Assembly: GCA_015064065.1 (NCBI GenBank)
Contig: SVSY01000007.1
Location: 1 to 33,354 of the forward strand
Direction of reading: 5' to 3'
Source of the DNA: Oscillospiraceae bacterium
Lineage (GTDB): Bacteria; Bacillota; Clostridia; Oscillospirales; CAG-272
DNA: 33,354 nucleotides
The position numbers and the translations under genes were made by a program. Shown piece by piece: positions 7,155-14,899 of this stretch (its first letter is position 1; every line of letters starts with the position of its first letter). The notes beneath the pieces were generated by a model. That model made no database searches and had not been told where the DNA came from. It saw nothing but the letters and a program-made list of their open reading frames with translations.

Positions 7155-8269
7155 TCTTTTCGATCTGCGAGCAAAGCGTAAAGTATTTCGGTATCCTTTG
7201 TCATTCGCACCGAATTAAGCTCTTCTTCAAATCGCTTAAGTGCTCCGTTTGAAAGCCTTTCGTAAAGCTCTCTTTTTGAAAGTTTCAATATCCTATCCGC
7301 AAGTGCGCGGGCATTTCTCTTAGGAAACACGTATCCGTTTACTCCGTTCCTTACCATATAAGGATTGCCGCCGTAATCACTCACAACTGCGGGAATACCA
7401 AGGCTCATTCCCTCTGAGAGTGCAAGCGAGGAGGTCTCTGTGCCTACCGAGCAATTTACGTTAACGTCGGTTATATTCATATACGGCGCAACGTCGTCTA
7501 CCTTCCCCGTAAATATTACGTTCTTTTCAATATCGTATTTAATAGCCTTTGCTTTAAGATCATTTTCAAGAGTACCGCCGCCGATTATCAAAAAGCGGTA
7601 TTTTTTATTTTCTTGAAGAATATATGCCGCTGCACGTAAAAACGTTTCGTGATCCTTACATTTTTCAAGCCGCGCACAAATAGTCACGACCACATCGTCT
7701 TTTGCTATGCCAAGAGAATTTCTAACTTCTTCTCTTTCGCTCTTCTCAAGGTGTCTTAACGCTTCTGCACCGTTTATTATGACTCGTATCCGTGAAGGTG
7801 CTATACCCGTTGCTACAAGCTGTTTTTTTACCACGCTCGCGACCGCAATAGTTTTGTCTCCCAAAAATTCGTCGAGCGCTCGGTTTACAAATTTTATGGC
7901 CGGAACGGTCCATATTCTTTTTATGGGATATATACAATGCTTCGTATGGATCAATATTGGAATTTTTGCTATCCTCGCCGCCACACGTGCACCGAGACAA
8001 GCGTGCGTGTTTACAATATCGGGTTTCAGCTTTTTTAAGGTTGATGATAAAACAAGTATCCCTTTTGCATCGAAGGATCTGTCAGCAAAAGCATCTATCT
8101 CTACCGTAGATATTCCGATATGCTCAAAGCGTGCTTTCAATTCACTCCCGCGAGGAAGAATGACAACGGTTTTAAAAGTATTTCTGTCGCTGTTTTTCAA
8201 TCTGTTGACTAAAAGCACCCCCGCACCGCCTATATTTCGGTCGCTTATTATCTCTGCTACCTTTATCAT
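7085..8269 (-). CDS. Glycosyltransferase family 4 protein
   Basis: This is a 394-residue GT-B-fold enzyme. The N-terminal acceptor domain begins MIKVAEIISDRNIGGAG, with a glycine-rich loop. The C-terminal nucleotide-sugar domain carries an E-x7-E motif (ETSSLALSE) followed by GMSLGIPAVVSDYGGNPYMV and NGYVFP, typical of retaining GT4 enzymes. The likely role is sugar transfer in cell-wall polymer, capsule or glycolipid synthesis; the substrate is not readable. No signal peptide is visible, so it acts at the cytoplasmic side. The start has AAAAGGA 9 nt upstream. The last 23 codons overlap the convergent hypothetical gene. It stands alone, not in a polysaccharide cluster. Confidence 0.93.
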   Translation of the reverse strand: MIKVAEIISDRNIGGAGVLLVNRLKNSDRNTFKTVVILPRGSELKARFEHIGISTVEIDAFADRSFDAKGILVLSSTLKKLKPDIVNTHACLGARVAARIAKIPILIHTKHCIYPIKRIWTVPAIKFVNRALDEFLGDKTIAVASVVKKQLVATGIAPSRIRVIINGAEALRHLEKSEREEVRNSLGIAKDDVVVTICARLEKCKDHETFLRAAAYILQENKKYRFLIIGGGTLENDLKAKAIKYDIEKNVIFTGKVDDVAPYMNITDVNVNCSVGTETSSLALSEGMSLGIPAVVSDYGGNPYMVRNGVNGYVFPKRNARALADRILKLSKRELYERLSNGALKRFEEELNSVRMTKDTEILYALLADRKDHSESFCRSVSAAERSLRASNVI

Positions 8270-8333
8270 AATAAAAATCCTTTTTTTATAGCGTTACCGA
8301 AATTTCAAAAAATATCCACAAAAAAATTCACGA

Positions 8334-8412
8334 GATAAGGGTGATGTTCTTATAAGTGCGAGCATCGCATTTGACCGGTCAAATGCACTTAGGCTAAGCC
8401 AAAACCCTTATT
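8334..8412. other. Nested inverted-repeat element (possible structured RNA or mini-element)
   Basis: An outer 8-bp stem, ATAAGGGT (8335-8342) and ACCCTTAT (8404-8411), encloses a perfect 20-bp palindrome, GCATTTGACC/GGTCAAATGC (8367-8386). The pair AAGTGC (8354-8359) and GCACTT (8385-8390) offers an alternative stem that would bulge out about 9 nt. A small GGCT/AGCC repeat lies at 8392-8400. No coding frame covers it. A run of seven T follows on the minus strand, about 7 nt after the outer stem. It may be a regulatory leader of the glycosyltransferase gene, a small RNA or a non-coding mobile remnant. Confidence 0.5.
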
Positions 8413-8426
8413 AAAAGCAGAAAAGA

Positions 8427-8470
8427 GCAAGAGTAAAAGGATAAACCTCCTTCTATTCTTGCTCTGTTCG
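8427..8470 (-). terminator. Likely terminator of the S24 repressor gene
   Basis: AGAGCAAGAG on the left pairs with TTCTTGCTCT on the right, and the stem continues inward with mismatches to about 18 bp. It is T-rich on the minus side (TTTCTGCTTTT) and also on the plus side (GTTCGTTTTT), so it could work both ways. Confidence 0.6.
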
Positions 8471-8475
8471 TTTTT

Positions 8476-8520
8476 ATGAATGAATTGATGCTTACGCATC
8501 ATGAATTGGCTCCGCCATGA
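8476..8520. repeat. Short hairpin repeat with ATGAATTG spacer units
   Basis: ATGAATTG occurs at 8480-8487 and 8501-8508. Between the copies is the hairpin GATGC-TTAC-GCATC (8487-8500), and after the second is TGGC-TCC-GCCA (8507-8517). Alternating small hairpins and ATGAATT-like spacers resemble short non-coding repeats I associate with gut Clostridia; that link is from memory and unverified. Confidence 0.4.
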
Positions 8521-8542
8521 TTTCTCGTAATTATTATTTATC

Positions 8543-9358
8543 TTATTTTCTCTTAAGCTTTCCTACAACGCGTCCGCAGCAAACTGCTTCTGCATAGTCG
8601 CGCAAAAGGATATCTCCGTATTCGGAATTGAGCGAGATGAGTCTGTCACCGCCGTATTTCTTGAAATATCCGTTTCCGTCAAGCACAAAGATACCAAGCT
8701 CGCCGATCTCCACGCTGTCGGTATCTTCAACGAGAAGGATATCTCCGTCGCGGTATTTAGGCTCCATACTGTTTCCGCTTATGCGAAGAGCAAAATTGGT
8801 CGAGGCGGTCTTTTCGTTGTCGGGAATACTTATCTCATCGGCAAGGCTATCATCAAGATAAACGCCCGGACCCGCAGATACGGGAAGATCGTACAATAGC
8901 ACCGTTCTGCGCGCAAAATCCGACGATGCCGTTCTCGCGGAATTGACCTGCGCAACAGGAAGTATCTTTGCAGTTTTGGGTGCTGATACGCTCTCTGCCA
9001 TAACAACTCTTTCGGTGTATTCTGAGAACATTCCGACTCTGTCGAGCTCTTTGTGTGCGACGAGTGCGAGCAATTCTCTTCCGTGGTTATCAAGCTGTCT
9101 GTAATCCTCTATAAAAGCTATCTCATCCGCGCTGAGCGAATAGTTATTTTTGTTTTCAGGCGTTCCCGTAACTATATAGTCAAGCGTGCAGCCCAAAGCT
9201 TCGGCAATGAGCACCATATTGGAAAGCTTGGGCGAATCACTTATACCCGCCATTATTTTACTTAACGTTCCAAGCGGAATACCCGTAAGCTCCGAAAGCT
9301 TCTCGTTGGTTATTTTTCTTTCCGCTTTTATCTGCTTTATTCGTGCTATATAGTCCAT
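8543..9358 (-). CDS. XRE-family repressor with S24 (LexA/CI-like) autoprotease domain
   Basis: This is a 271-residue protein. Residues 4-65 form a XRE-type helix-turn-helix (NEKLSELTGIPLGTLSKIMAG). Residues about 155-270 form an S24 peptidase domain. Ala162-Gly163 in LPVSAGPGVY is a LexA-like cleavage site, Ser197 in SGNSMEP is the nucleophile, and Lys233 in GYFKKYGG is the general base. Family knowledge predicts RecA-stimulated self-cleavage and derepression. LexA itself has a winged helix, not XRE, so this is more CI-like. No phage genes are near, and the regulated genes are unknown. The start has AAGGAG upstream. An own promoter overlaps a small inverted repeat, consistent with autoregulation. 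Confidence 0.93.
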   Translation of the reverse strand: MDYIARIKQIKAERKITNEKLSELTGIPLGTLSKIMAGISDSPKLSNMVLIAEALGCTLDYIVTGTPENKNNYSLSADEIAFIEDYRQLDNHGRELLALVAHKELDRVGMFSEYTERVVMAESVSAPKTAKILPVAQVNSARTASSDFARRTVLLYDLPVSAGPGVYLDDSLADEISIPDNEKTASTNFALRISGNSMEPKYRDGDILLVEDTDSVEIGELGIFVLDGNGYFKKYGGDRLISLNSEYGDILLRDYAEAVCCGRVVGKLKRK

Positions 9359-9371
9359 TTTTTGCTCCTTG

Positions 9372-9416
9372 TTCCGTTTATGGAATAATTATAGCATATT
9401 TTTTATTGTTTGTAAA
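9372..9416 (-). promoter_or_regulatory. Promoter and candidate operator of the S24 repressor
   Basis: On the minus strand TTTACA (9411-9416), a 17-nt spacer and TATAAT (9388-9393) are present. Just downstream, TTCC-N6-GGAA (9372-9385) lies at about +1 to +15, the position of an autoregulatory operator. The repeat is short, so the operator part is tentative. Confidence 0.65.
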
Positions 9417-9604
9417 GGGGTTTTTGAAAATTTATTTCCATTTTCGAACATTATTTTTCAAAAAATGAAATACTTTGTGTTTTTTGTCAAAATAAATATT
9501 CTTTTGCAATTAAGCTTTGGTAAAAGAAATATGGGTAAAATACACAATCTTTGACCCTCTATATTGTGCAAGTCACCAAAACTGAAATCTTCTTGCTTTT
9601 TACA
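9417..9604. other. AT-rich intergenic stretch, mostly without recognisable content
   Basis: This is the core of the 335-bp gap between the repressor and the peptide-binding protein. It is strongly AT-rich. I see only a weak inverted repeat (TTTCA-A5-TGAAA, about 9457-9471) and the decamer TTGTGCAAGT (9564-9573), which is also part of the palindrome at 16151. No supported reading frame. Confidence 0.5.
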
Positions 9605-9663
9605 TTGATTTTATCGCAAAAAAATGTTATAATATACGGTGTGTAGTACCGCCTTCGGTATAC
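9605..9663 (+). promoter_or_regulatory. Promoter and leader hairpin of the peptide-binding protein
   Basis: TTGATT (9605-9610), a 17-nt spacer and TATAAT (9628-9633) are followed by the leader hairpin TACCG-CCTT-CGGTA (about 9647-9660). The leader is roughly 54 nt long and ends in an AGGAGG ribosome binding site. Confidence 0.8.
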
Positions 9664-9693
9664 AGTTTAAATCATAGGAGGTTCATAGAAATT

Positions 9694-11583
9694 ATGAAAA
9701 AACTCGTTGCTCTTGCGCTTGCTCTCATCGTGATATTAAGCGCCCTTGCAGGATGTGCAGCGTCAGAAGAAGAAGACGAAGTTGAAGAGGTAGATCCCGG
9801 TGCATATATACGTATGTATCTTACAGATCCGATCTACAATTTCGACCCTGCTCTCGCTTACAATAACGAAGCTTCTCTCCGTATAGTAAGCCTTTTGTTC
9901 GATAATCTTTTTGTACTCAATGAAGATGGTAAACCCGAAAAGTCATTGGTAAAAAAATGCGATATTGACAAAGATGAATATACTGTCACGCTTACCCTCC
10001 GTTCCGATACATATTGGTCTGATGGCTCGCCCATCTCCGCCAACGACGTGTTCTTCACTTGGGAAAGACTTCTTGACTCCACGAAATCATTTGAAGCTGC
10101 TTCCCTTCTTTACGACGTAAAAAATGCAAGAGCCGCTAAAGAAGGTAACGTTTCAATAGAAGACGTCGGACTTCAGCTTCTCAACGAAACACAGCTTGAG
10201 ATAAATCTCAACGAAGGAACTAATATCGACGAATTTCTCGTTAAACTCACAAGCTACGCGCTTGCTCCTCTCCGCAGCGATATCGTAAGACGTACCGTCA
10301 AAGAGATCGACTGGGCAAAGAGCCCCACAAACATCGTAACGAGCGGACCTTTCCGCCTCAGATCTCTCTCTTACGATCCCGCCGACGCTAACATCACCCT
10401 TGAGAGAAACGCTTATTACTATAGAGACTTCATGAACGACAAGCCCGACGTTTCCGTTACTCCTTACAGAATTATCATCGACTATACCAAGACCGGCGAG
10501 CAGATACTCTCGGCTTATGAGAACGGTGAGATATTCTACGTCGGAGATCTTCCCCTCGACATCCGCTCCAAGTACACTCTTGAAGGTTGGGAGGACATAG
10601 CCGAAATAAACGACGCTTTGAGCACTCATACCTACGTTATGAATCAGGATGCCGTTATCAGATATTACGACGCCGCTGAGTTTGCAACTCTCTCTTCCTT
10701 TGCTACTGATCTCACGGCAGGCGTAGACGGCGAAAAGATCTTTGCAAAGAGAAACGTTCGCAAGGCACTTTCTCTCGCTATTGACCGCGAAGCCATCGCC
10801 AATGCAGTTGTTTTTGCTCAAGCCGCAAACGGCATAGTTCCCTACGGCGTTTTCAATGCCGATTCCAAGAACAAACAGTTTGCTGAGGAACGCACCAACG
10901 GAATTGCGACTACCGCAGATCTTAGCGCGGCAAAAGAGCTTCTTGCAAAAGCAAACATCGACCCCGCTAAATTTATGTTCTCCATCTCTGTTCCCGCATA
11001 CGACGACGTTCATATGAAGATAGCTGAAATGGTTGCAGCTGCTTGGGGAGAAAACGGACTTGGATTCCACGTTGCTATCACTCCTATAGAAACCATTGAT
11101 AACAAGGATGCAGCAGTAAGTACCGGTGCGGCTGTTCTCGGCGTTAAGGATGATATCTTTGCTGAAAACTATGCAGCAAAGAAATTCGAGGTCGCTCCTA
11201 TAGACTATACTGCATTGTCCCCCAGCGCATTTTCTGTTCTCGCACCCTTCGCTAAGGGATACTCCGGTAACGCAAGCATCGAGCCTCACGGTGAATCCTT
11301 CTCCGTCGCAACTCACATCACGGGCTACGACAGCGACAGATTCAACTCTACGATCAACTCCGCGTTCTACAGAAAGTACGATCTCGATGCACGTGCAGAG
11401 ATCCTTCACGAAGCAGAAGGAATACTCCTTGAAGATATGCCCGTAATTCCGATAGTCTTCAACAAGACTATAACTATGAAGAGTAAAGATCTTTCCAAGG
11501 TTGATTTCTCTTACTACGGATACGCGATCTTCACGAAGACCAAGCTTAAGGATTACGAAAAATACGTTCCCGTAGAGGAATAA
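9694..11583 (+). CDS. Peptide-binding lipoprotein (OppA/SBP family 5)
   Basis: This is a 629-residue protein. The N-terminus has Lys residues, a hydrophobic core and the lipobox LAGC with lipidated Cys21, so it is anchored on the outer face of the membrane. The rest matches family 5 solute-binding proteins: NFDPALAYNNEA near the start, YTVTLTLRSDTYWSDGSPISANDVFFTWERL, then TSGPFRL and the C-terminal VRKALSLAIDREAIAN block. These proteins capture oligopeptides, or nickel or sugars in some cases, for ABC importers. No permease or OppD/F gene is nearby, so it is an orphan. AGGAGG is the ribosome binding site. It is a single gene with its own promoter and terminator. Confidence 0.95.
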   Translation: MKKLVALALALIVILSALAGCAASEEEDEVEEVDPGAYIRMYLTDPIYNFDPALAYNNEASLRIVSLLFDNLFVLNEDGKPEKSLVKKCDIDKDEYTVTLTLRSDTYWSDGSPISANDVFFTWERLLDSTKSFEAASLLYDVKNARAAKEGNVSIEDVGLQLLNETQLEINLNEGTNIDEFLVKLTSYALAPLRSDIVRRTVKEIDWAKSPTNIVTSGPFRLRSLSYDPADANITLERNAYYYRDFMNDKPDVSVTPYRIIIDYTKTGEQILSAYENGEIFYVGDLPLDIRSKYTLEGWEDIAEINDALSTHTYVMNQDAVIRYYDAAEFATLSSFATDLTAGVDGEKIFAKRNVRKALSLAIDREAIANAVVFAQAANGIVPYGVFNADSKNKQFAEERTNGIATTADLSAAKELLAKANIDPAKFMFSISVPAYDDVHMKIAEMVAAAWGENGLGFHVAITPIETIDNKDAAVSTGAAVLGVKDDIFAENYAAKKFEVAPIDYTALSPSAFSVLAPFAKGYSGNASIEPHGESFSVATHITGYDSDRFNSTINSAFYRKYDLDARAEILHEAEGILLEDMPVIPIVFNKTITMKSKDLSKVDFSYYGYAIFTKTKLKDYEKYVPVEE

Positions 11584-11620
11584 AAATTAGCGGTTGGCAT
11601 TGCCAACCGCTAATTTTTTT
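11583..11620. terminator. Bidirectional terminator shared by convergent genes
   Basis: A 16-bp stem (11583-11598 with 11602-11617, core AGCGGTTGGC/GCCAACCGCT) with a 3-nt loop is flanked by A-runs and T-runs on both sides. It terminates the binding-protein gene on the plus strand. It also contains the stop codon of the polymerase gene on the minus strand (11610-11612). Confidence 0.88.
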
Positions 11621-12857
11621 CTTTATTTTTGTTTTCCATTTGAGCTTTGTGCTTTCTTCCGATCTTTGAGTCTATAGAATAATTAAATCCGCGAGTTATA
11701 GTAGCAGAGCCGTATTTTGTGCGTATCTCATCGACAGCTTTATCGATAGCTCTTGCCCTGTCGCGTTTTTCATCGTCAAAGAAGGACAATTGTGCATCAG
11801 CTTCTTCAGTAACGTTGGTGAGCGAGATCCCAAGAAGTCTGAGAGGAGTTTTTCTGTCCCACAATTCAGAAAACAGCGAACGGCAGACAGCGAAAATTTC
11901 AGAAGTTATATCCGTCGCATTTTCAAGTCTGCGTTGATGCGAAGAGTCGCGAAAACCATTATCTCTTATAGTCACGCCAACGCAATAGGCGCGAGCGCCG
12001 TCAGAACGCATTCTGGCAGCCGTTACGTCCGCAAGCGAAAGAAGTATCGCACAAGCCTCTTCAAAGCTTGTAACGTCGTTTTCGAGCGTTGTGGAGTTGC
12101 TGTATCCCTTTGCTTTTTCGGGTTGATCGCAAACGGGACTATCGTCTATCCCGTTAGCAAAGGCGTGAAGATGCGCTCCCGTTTTGTTTCCGACGAGAGA
12201 CTGCAGAATATGCATATCAAGCTGTGCAAGCTCCCCTATCGTATGCACGCAAGCGCGCTCAAGCTTATCGGCAGTAGAAGCACCCACTCCAAAAAGCTCA
12301 CGCACGGGAAGCTTCCAGAATTTCTCCGCAAGTTCATTTTTAAATAACGTGTGCACCTTATCGGGCTTTTCAAAATCGCTTGCCATTTTAGCCAGAAGCT
12401 TATTCGGTCCAATTCCCACGTTTACTGTAAATCCAAGTTTATTCTTTATTTTATCCTTTATCTCGTATGCAACGGCGATAGGATCGGGATATATATTTGA
12501 CGTTCCGCTCATATCAAGAAAACATTCGTCTATCGAAAATTTCTCCACCACGGGAGCATATTCCTTACATATCGCTATAAATGCCTCGGAGCATTTTTCA
12601 TACAGTCTGAAATCGGGGCGCGCCAAAAACAGTGACGGACATTTACGAAGAGCCATTCCTACAGGCTCACCCGTCTTTATTCCGCATTTCTTTGCGGGTA
12701 TAGATTTTGCGAGTATTACTCCCGTTCGCTTTTCTCTGTCGCCGCCGATAGCGGACGGTATCAAGCGAATATCAGCTTCACCGTTAGAGACGCGCCTTGC
12801 CGCTTCCCAGGAAAGAAAGGCACTGTTCACGTCAATATGAAAAACCAAACGATCCAC
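11610..12857 (-). CDS. dinB: Y-family DNA polymerase (DinB/Pol IV type)
   Basis: This is a 415-residue protein with all Y-family parts. Asp9 in FHIDVNSAF is the first metal ligand, with Phe14 as the probable steric gate. Asp110-Glu111 in SIDECFLDMSG complete the active site. An HhH-type segment (LPVRELFGVG) and the little-finger domain follow. QLSFF near the C-terminus is a beta-clamp binding motif. It performs error-prone translesion synthesis. The start is GTG 12857, with AGGAG 10 nt upstream, rather than the longer ATG frame that overlaps the upstream stop. It follows the GH127 gene by 23 nt and is probably co-transcribed. The stop lies inside the shared terminator. Confidence 0.93.
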   Translation of the reverse strand: MDRLVFHIDVNSAFLSWEAARRVSNGEADIRLIPSAIGGDREKRTGVILAKSIPAKKCGIKTGEPVGMALRKCPSLFLARPDFRLYEKCSEAFIAICKEYAPVVEKFSIDECFLDMSGTSNIYPDPIAVAYEIKDKIKNKLGFTVNVGIGPNKLLAKMASDFEKPDKVHTLFKNELAEKFWKLPVRELFGVGASTADKLERACVHTIGELAQLDMHILQSLVGNKTGAHLHAFANGIDDSPVCDQPEKAKGYSNSTTLENDVTSFEEACAILLSLADVTAARMRSDGARAYCVGVTIRDNGFRDSSHQRRLENATDITSEIFAVCRSLFSELWDRKTPLRLLGISLTNVTEEADAQLSFFDDEKRDRARAIDKAVDEIRTKYGSATITRGFNYSIDSKIGRKHKAQMENKNKEKN

Positions 12858-12880
12858 CTTTTCTCTCCTTAAATAAGATC

Positions 12881-14791
12881 TTATTTTATCAGCATCCAGA
12901 CAGCCATCTTGCTTTCGTCTGTCCAAAGCTTACCTGCAGATGCGTAATCGGTAACTGTCATTCTTCCGCTGTCAGTAGGAAGATCGAGCTTGACTATAGA
13001 ATTGTACGGTATCTCTCTGTCGCATTCGTACCCTTCAATATATCCGTCAGCTCCAACCTTGAAAGCTACGGGGTCATCAACGCTGTAACCGAGTCGATTT
13101 TCCTGAGCAAGCATTATAGGACCTCTGCGAAAAGCTATGTGCTTACAAGCAAGCACGTCTTCGCGGTCGAACGTAGGTATCATATGGTCTGCGTCCCAAT
13201 CGATCTCATTCATAAGCACCTGCGTACCGTAGGAAACGGGACGAATAGCTTCTATGCGCATATCAAGCTCTATTGTTATTTCATCGCCGTCATTCCATTC
13301 ACGCTCAATAACGATATATCCGCCATCGCGCACTCCGACCTTCTCTGCGCCGATCTGAGCAGTAGTAGTTTTACTCCAATAAGGATCTCTTATACGCAGA
13401 GCAAAGCATTCAGAAGCGTCCAAATTCAGCTTCAGAGCGATCTTGGCATCACGGGGGTAATCAGTTACGGTATTTATCTTGAGGACTCTTCCCTGCGGAG
13501 TTTTGACGCTTGCAACGCCGTCAATAAACATATTGAGTGCCACTCCGTCAGCAGAGCTGCATATCTGGATCATCGGAACAAGTCCAAGTCCCGCAGAGCC
13601 AATACAAGCGCAACAACCGTAATAATGCATATCCGGCATAAGCTGCAGACCGCCTATCTTGCGTCCTCTCGTACCCGCGGTAAGCGGGCTGTAGCTGTCA
13701 AAAGGAAGCGGCTCAAGTATCCAATCGGGATGTTCCGCACGGACGGTGGGCTCGATCACCTTTTCGGTATTTATAGCGCCGAGATAAGCGTTGTAGAAGG
13801 ATATTTCGAATGCGTCAACGTATTTCGTATCACCCGTAAGCAGATAAACGCGGTACAAGAACTTCATAAGCGTAACGGTGACGCAGGTCTCCTGCATTAT
13901 AGGATTGTTTGTAGTATTTGCCTGACGTACGCTTGAATGATCGAAAAGCTCGTGGGTACAGCCGCTGCAGCCGATAACCGTAAAATCACTTTCAAGCACC
14001 ATATCGGCAAAATTAACTATAGACTGCTTGTACTTTTCATTTTGAGTTATCTTATAGTATTCCATAAGTCCTTCAAAGCAGGACATCATCTCATAAGCTT
14101 TTGTAACAGGATATTGGTATGGATAAAGCTCCTTTTTGTATGCAAGATCGAATATATTTACTATATCCGTGCATCCTCGCTCAACTATGTAAGTAGCAAA
14201 GTCAAAATACTTCTGCTCTCCCGTGAGATCATAAAGTCGGACAACAGGCTCAAGAATTGAAGATGAGTTAAGTCCGCGCCAATTTCTCGTAGCTTTGTTT
14301 ATCTCCTTCTTGCCCTCTGCCTTATCGCCTATATGGTCGATTATATAATCGAGATGTCCGCGCATAGCGGCGATTGCACGGGTGCGGAGAACGTCATCCT
14401 TGCAAATATCAAGAAAATACTGCATTCCGAGCAAAACGTATTTACGGCACCAAAGATCCCAACCATCAAATTCTTTATCGGCAGGATACGTGCTTATACG
14501 GCCGCTCTCTTCAGCACTTTCTATCATATCCTTGACCGTAGTTGCAAGCACGTCGTAAAGCTCAGGATTTTTAGTATAAGAATAAACGAGAGATGCACCT
14601 CGCATCATTTTTCCCCAATACTCGCCCTTCCAGCCTCGGTTAGTATCGGAATTTACTCTGAACTGTTCAACAAATCTGCGCCAGTGTAGAGGTGAGAGAA
14701 GCTGAAAATCCTCTATAAATTTAAATGCATCGTCTACAAATCCGTTATATTTTGCATCCGTAACGTCGTGAACATATATTTCTTTACTCAT
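12881..14791 (-). CDS. GH127-type glycoside hydrolase (beta-L-arabinofuranosidase-like)
   Basis: This is a 636-residue protein with no signal peptide, so probably cytoplasmic. It has an alpha/alpha-barrel-like central region and a beta-rich C-terminus. Glu301 and Cys303 in QETCVTVTLMKFLYRVYLLTGD, together with Cys393-Cys394 in YYGCCACIGSAG, match the zinc-bound cysteine nucleophile site of GH127 enzymes (DUF1680). Family members remove L-arabinofuranose from plant or glycoprotein glycans. An extra Cys396 follows the usual pair. ATG 14791 has GGAGG 7 nt upstream; a longer frame starting at 14860 would cover the promoter. It is followed by dinB at 23 nt, an odd pairing. Confidence 0.88.
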   Translation of the reverse strand: MSKEIYVHDVTDAKYNGFVDDAFKFIEDFQLLSPLHWRRFVEQFRVNSDTNRGWKGEYWGKMMRGASLVYSYTKNPELYDVLATTVKDMIESAEESGRISTYPADKEFDGWDLWCRKYVLLGMQYFLDICKDDVLRTRAIAAMRGHLDYIIDHIGDKAEGKKEINKATRNWRGLNSSSILEPVVRLYDLTGEQKYFDFATYIVERGCTDIVNIFDLAYKKELYPYQYPVTKAYEMMSCFEGLMEYYKITQNEKYKQSIVNFADMVLESDFTVIGCSGCTHELFDHSSVRQANTTNNPIMQETCVTVTLMKFLYRVYLLTGDTKYVDAFEISFYNAYLGAINTEKVIEPTVRAEHPDWILEPLPFDSYSPLTAGTRGRKIGGLQLMPDMHYYGCCACIGSAGLGLVPMIQICSSADGVALNMFIDGVASVKTPQGRVLKINTVTDYPRDAKIALKLNLDASECFALRIRDPYWSKTTTAQIGAEKVGVRDGGYIVIEREWNDGDEITIELDMRIEAIRPVSYGTQVLMNEIDWDADHMIPTFDREDVLACKHIAFRRGPIMLAQENRLGYSVDDPVAFKVGADGYIEGYECDREIPYNSIVKLDLPTDSGRMTVTDYASAGKLWTDESKMAVWMLIK

Positions 14792-14819
14792 ATAAGACCT
14801 CCATATTTTAGTTAAGATA

Positions 14820-14848
14820 ATTATATCACATTTTAGATCGTTTGGCAA
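14820..14848 (-). promoter_or_regulatory. Promoter of the GH127-dinB operon
   Basis: On the minus strand TTGCCA (14843-14848), a 17-nt spacer and TATAAT (14820-14825) lie about 28 nt before the start codon. Confidence 0.75.
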
Positions 14849-14858
14849 TATATATATC

Positions 14859-14889
14859 AAAAAAGAGGGGACTGCACAGCAGTCCCCTC
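14859..14889 (-). terminator. Terminator after the UgpC/MalK-type ATPase
   Basis: A perfect 11-bp stem (GAGGGGACTGC/GCAGTCCCCTC, 14865-14875 and 14879-14889) with a 3-nt loop is followed by TTTTTT on the minus strand. Confidence 0.95.
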
Positions 14890-14899
14890 AATATTTAAA

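Noticed and set aside
8543..9358. S24 repressor as evidence of a prophage
   Set aside because: No integrase, structural or lysis genes in the window; neighbours are ordinary chromosomal genes.
9369..9554. Possible 61-residue plus-strand protein in the AT-rich gap
   Set aside because: No ribosome binding site, composition dominated by Phe, Ile and Asn as expected of AT-rich non-coding DNA, and it overlaps the repressor promoter.
12797..13936. 379-codon plus-strand frame opposite the GH127 gene
   Set aside because: Antisense shadow of a well-supported glycosidase with no start signals.
14859..14889. GC-rich hairpin as a regulatory leader of the GH127 gene
   Set aside because: A perfect stem with six T directly after it, right behind the ATPase stop and upstream of the GH127 promoter, is a plain terminator.
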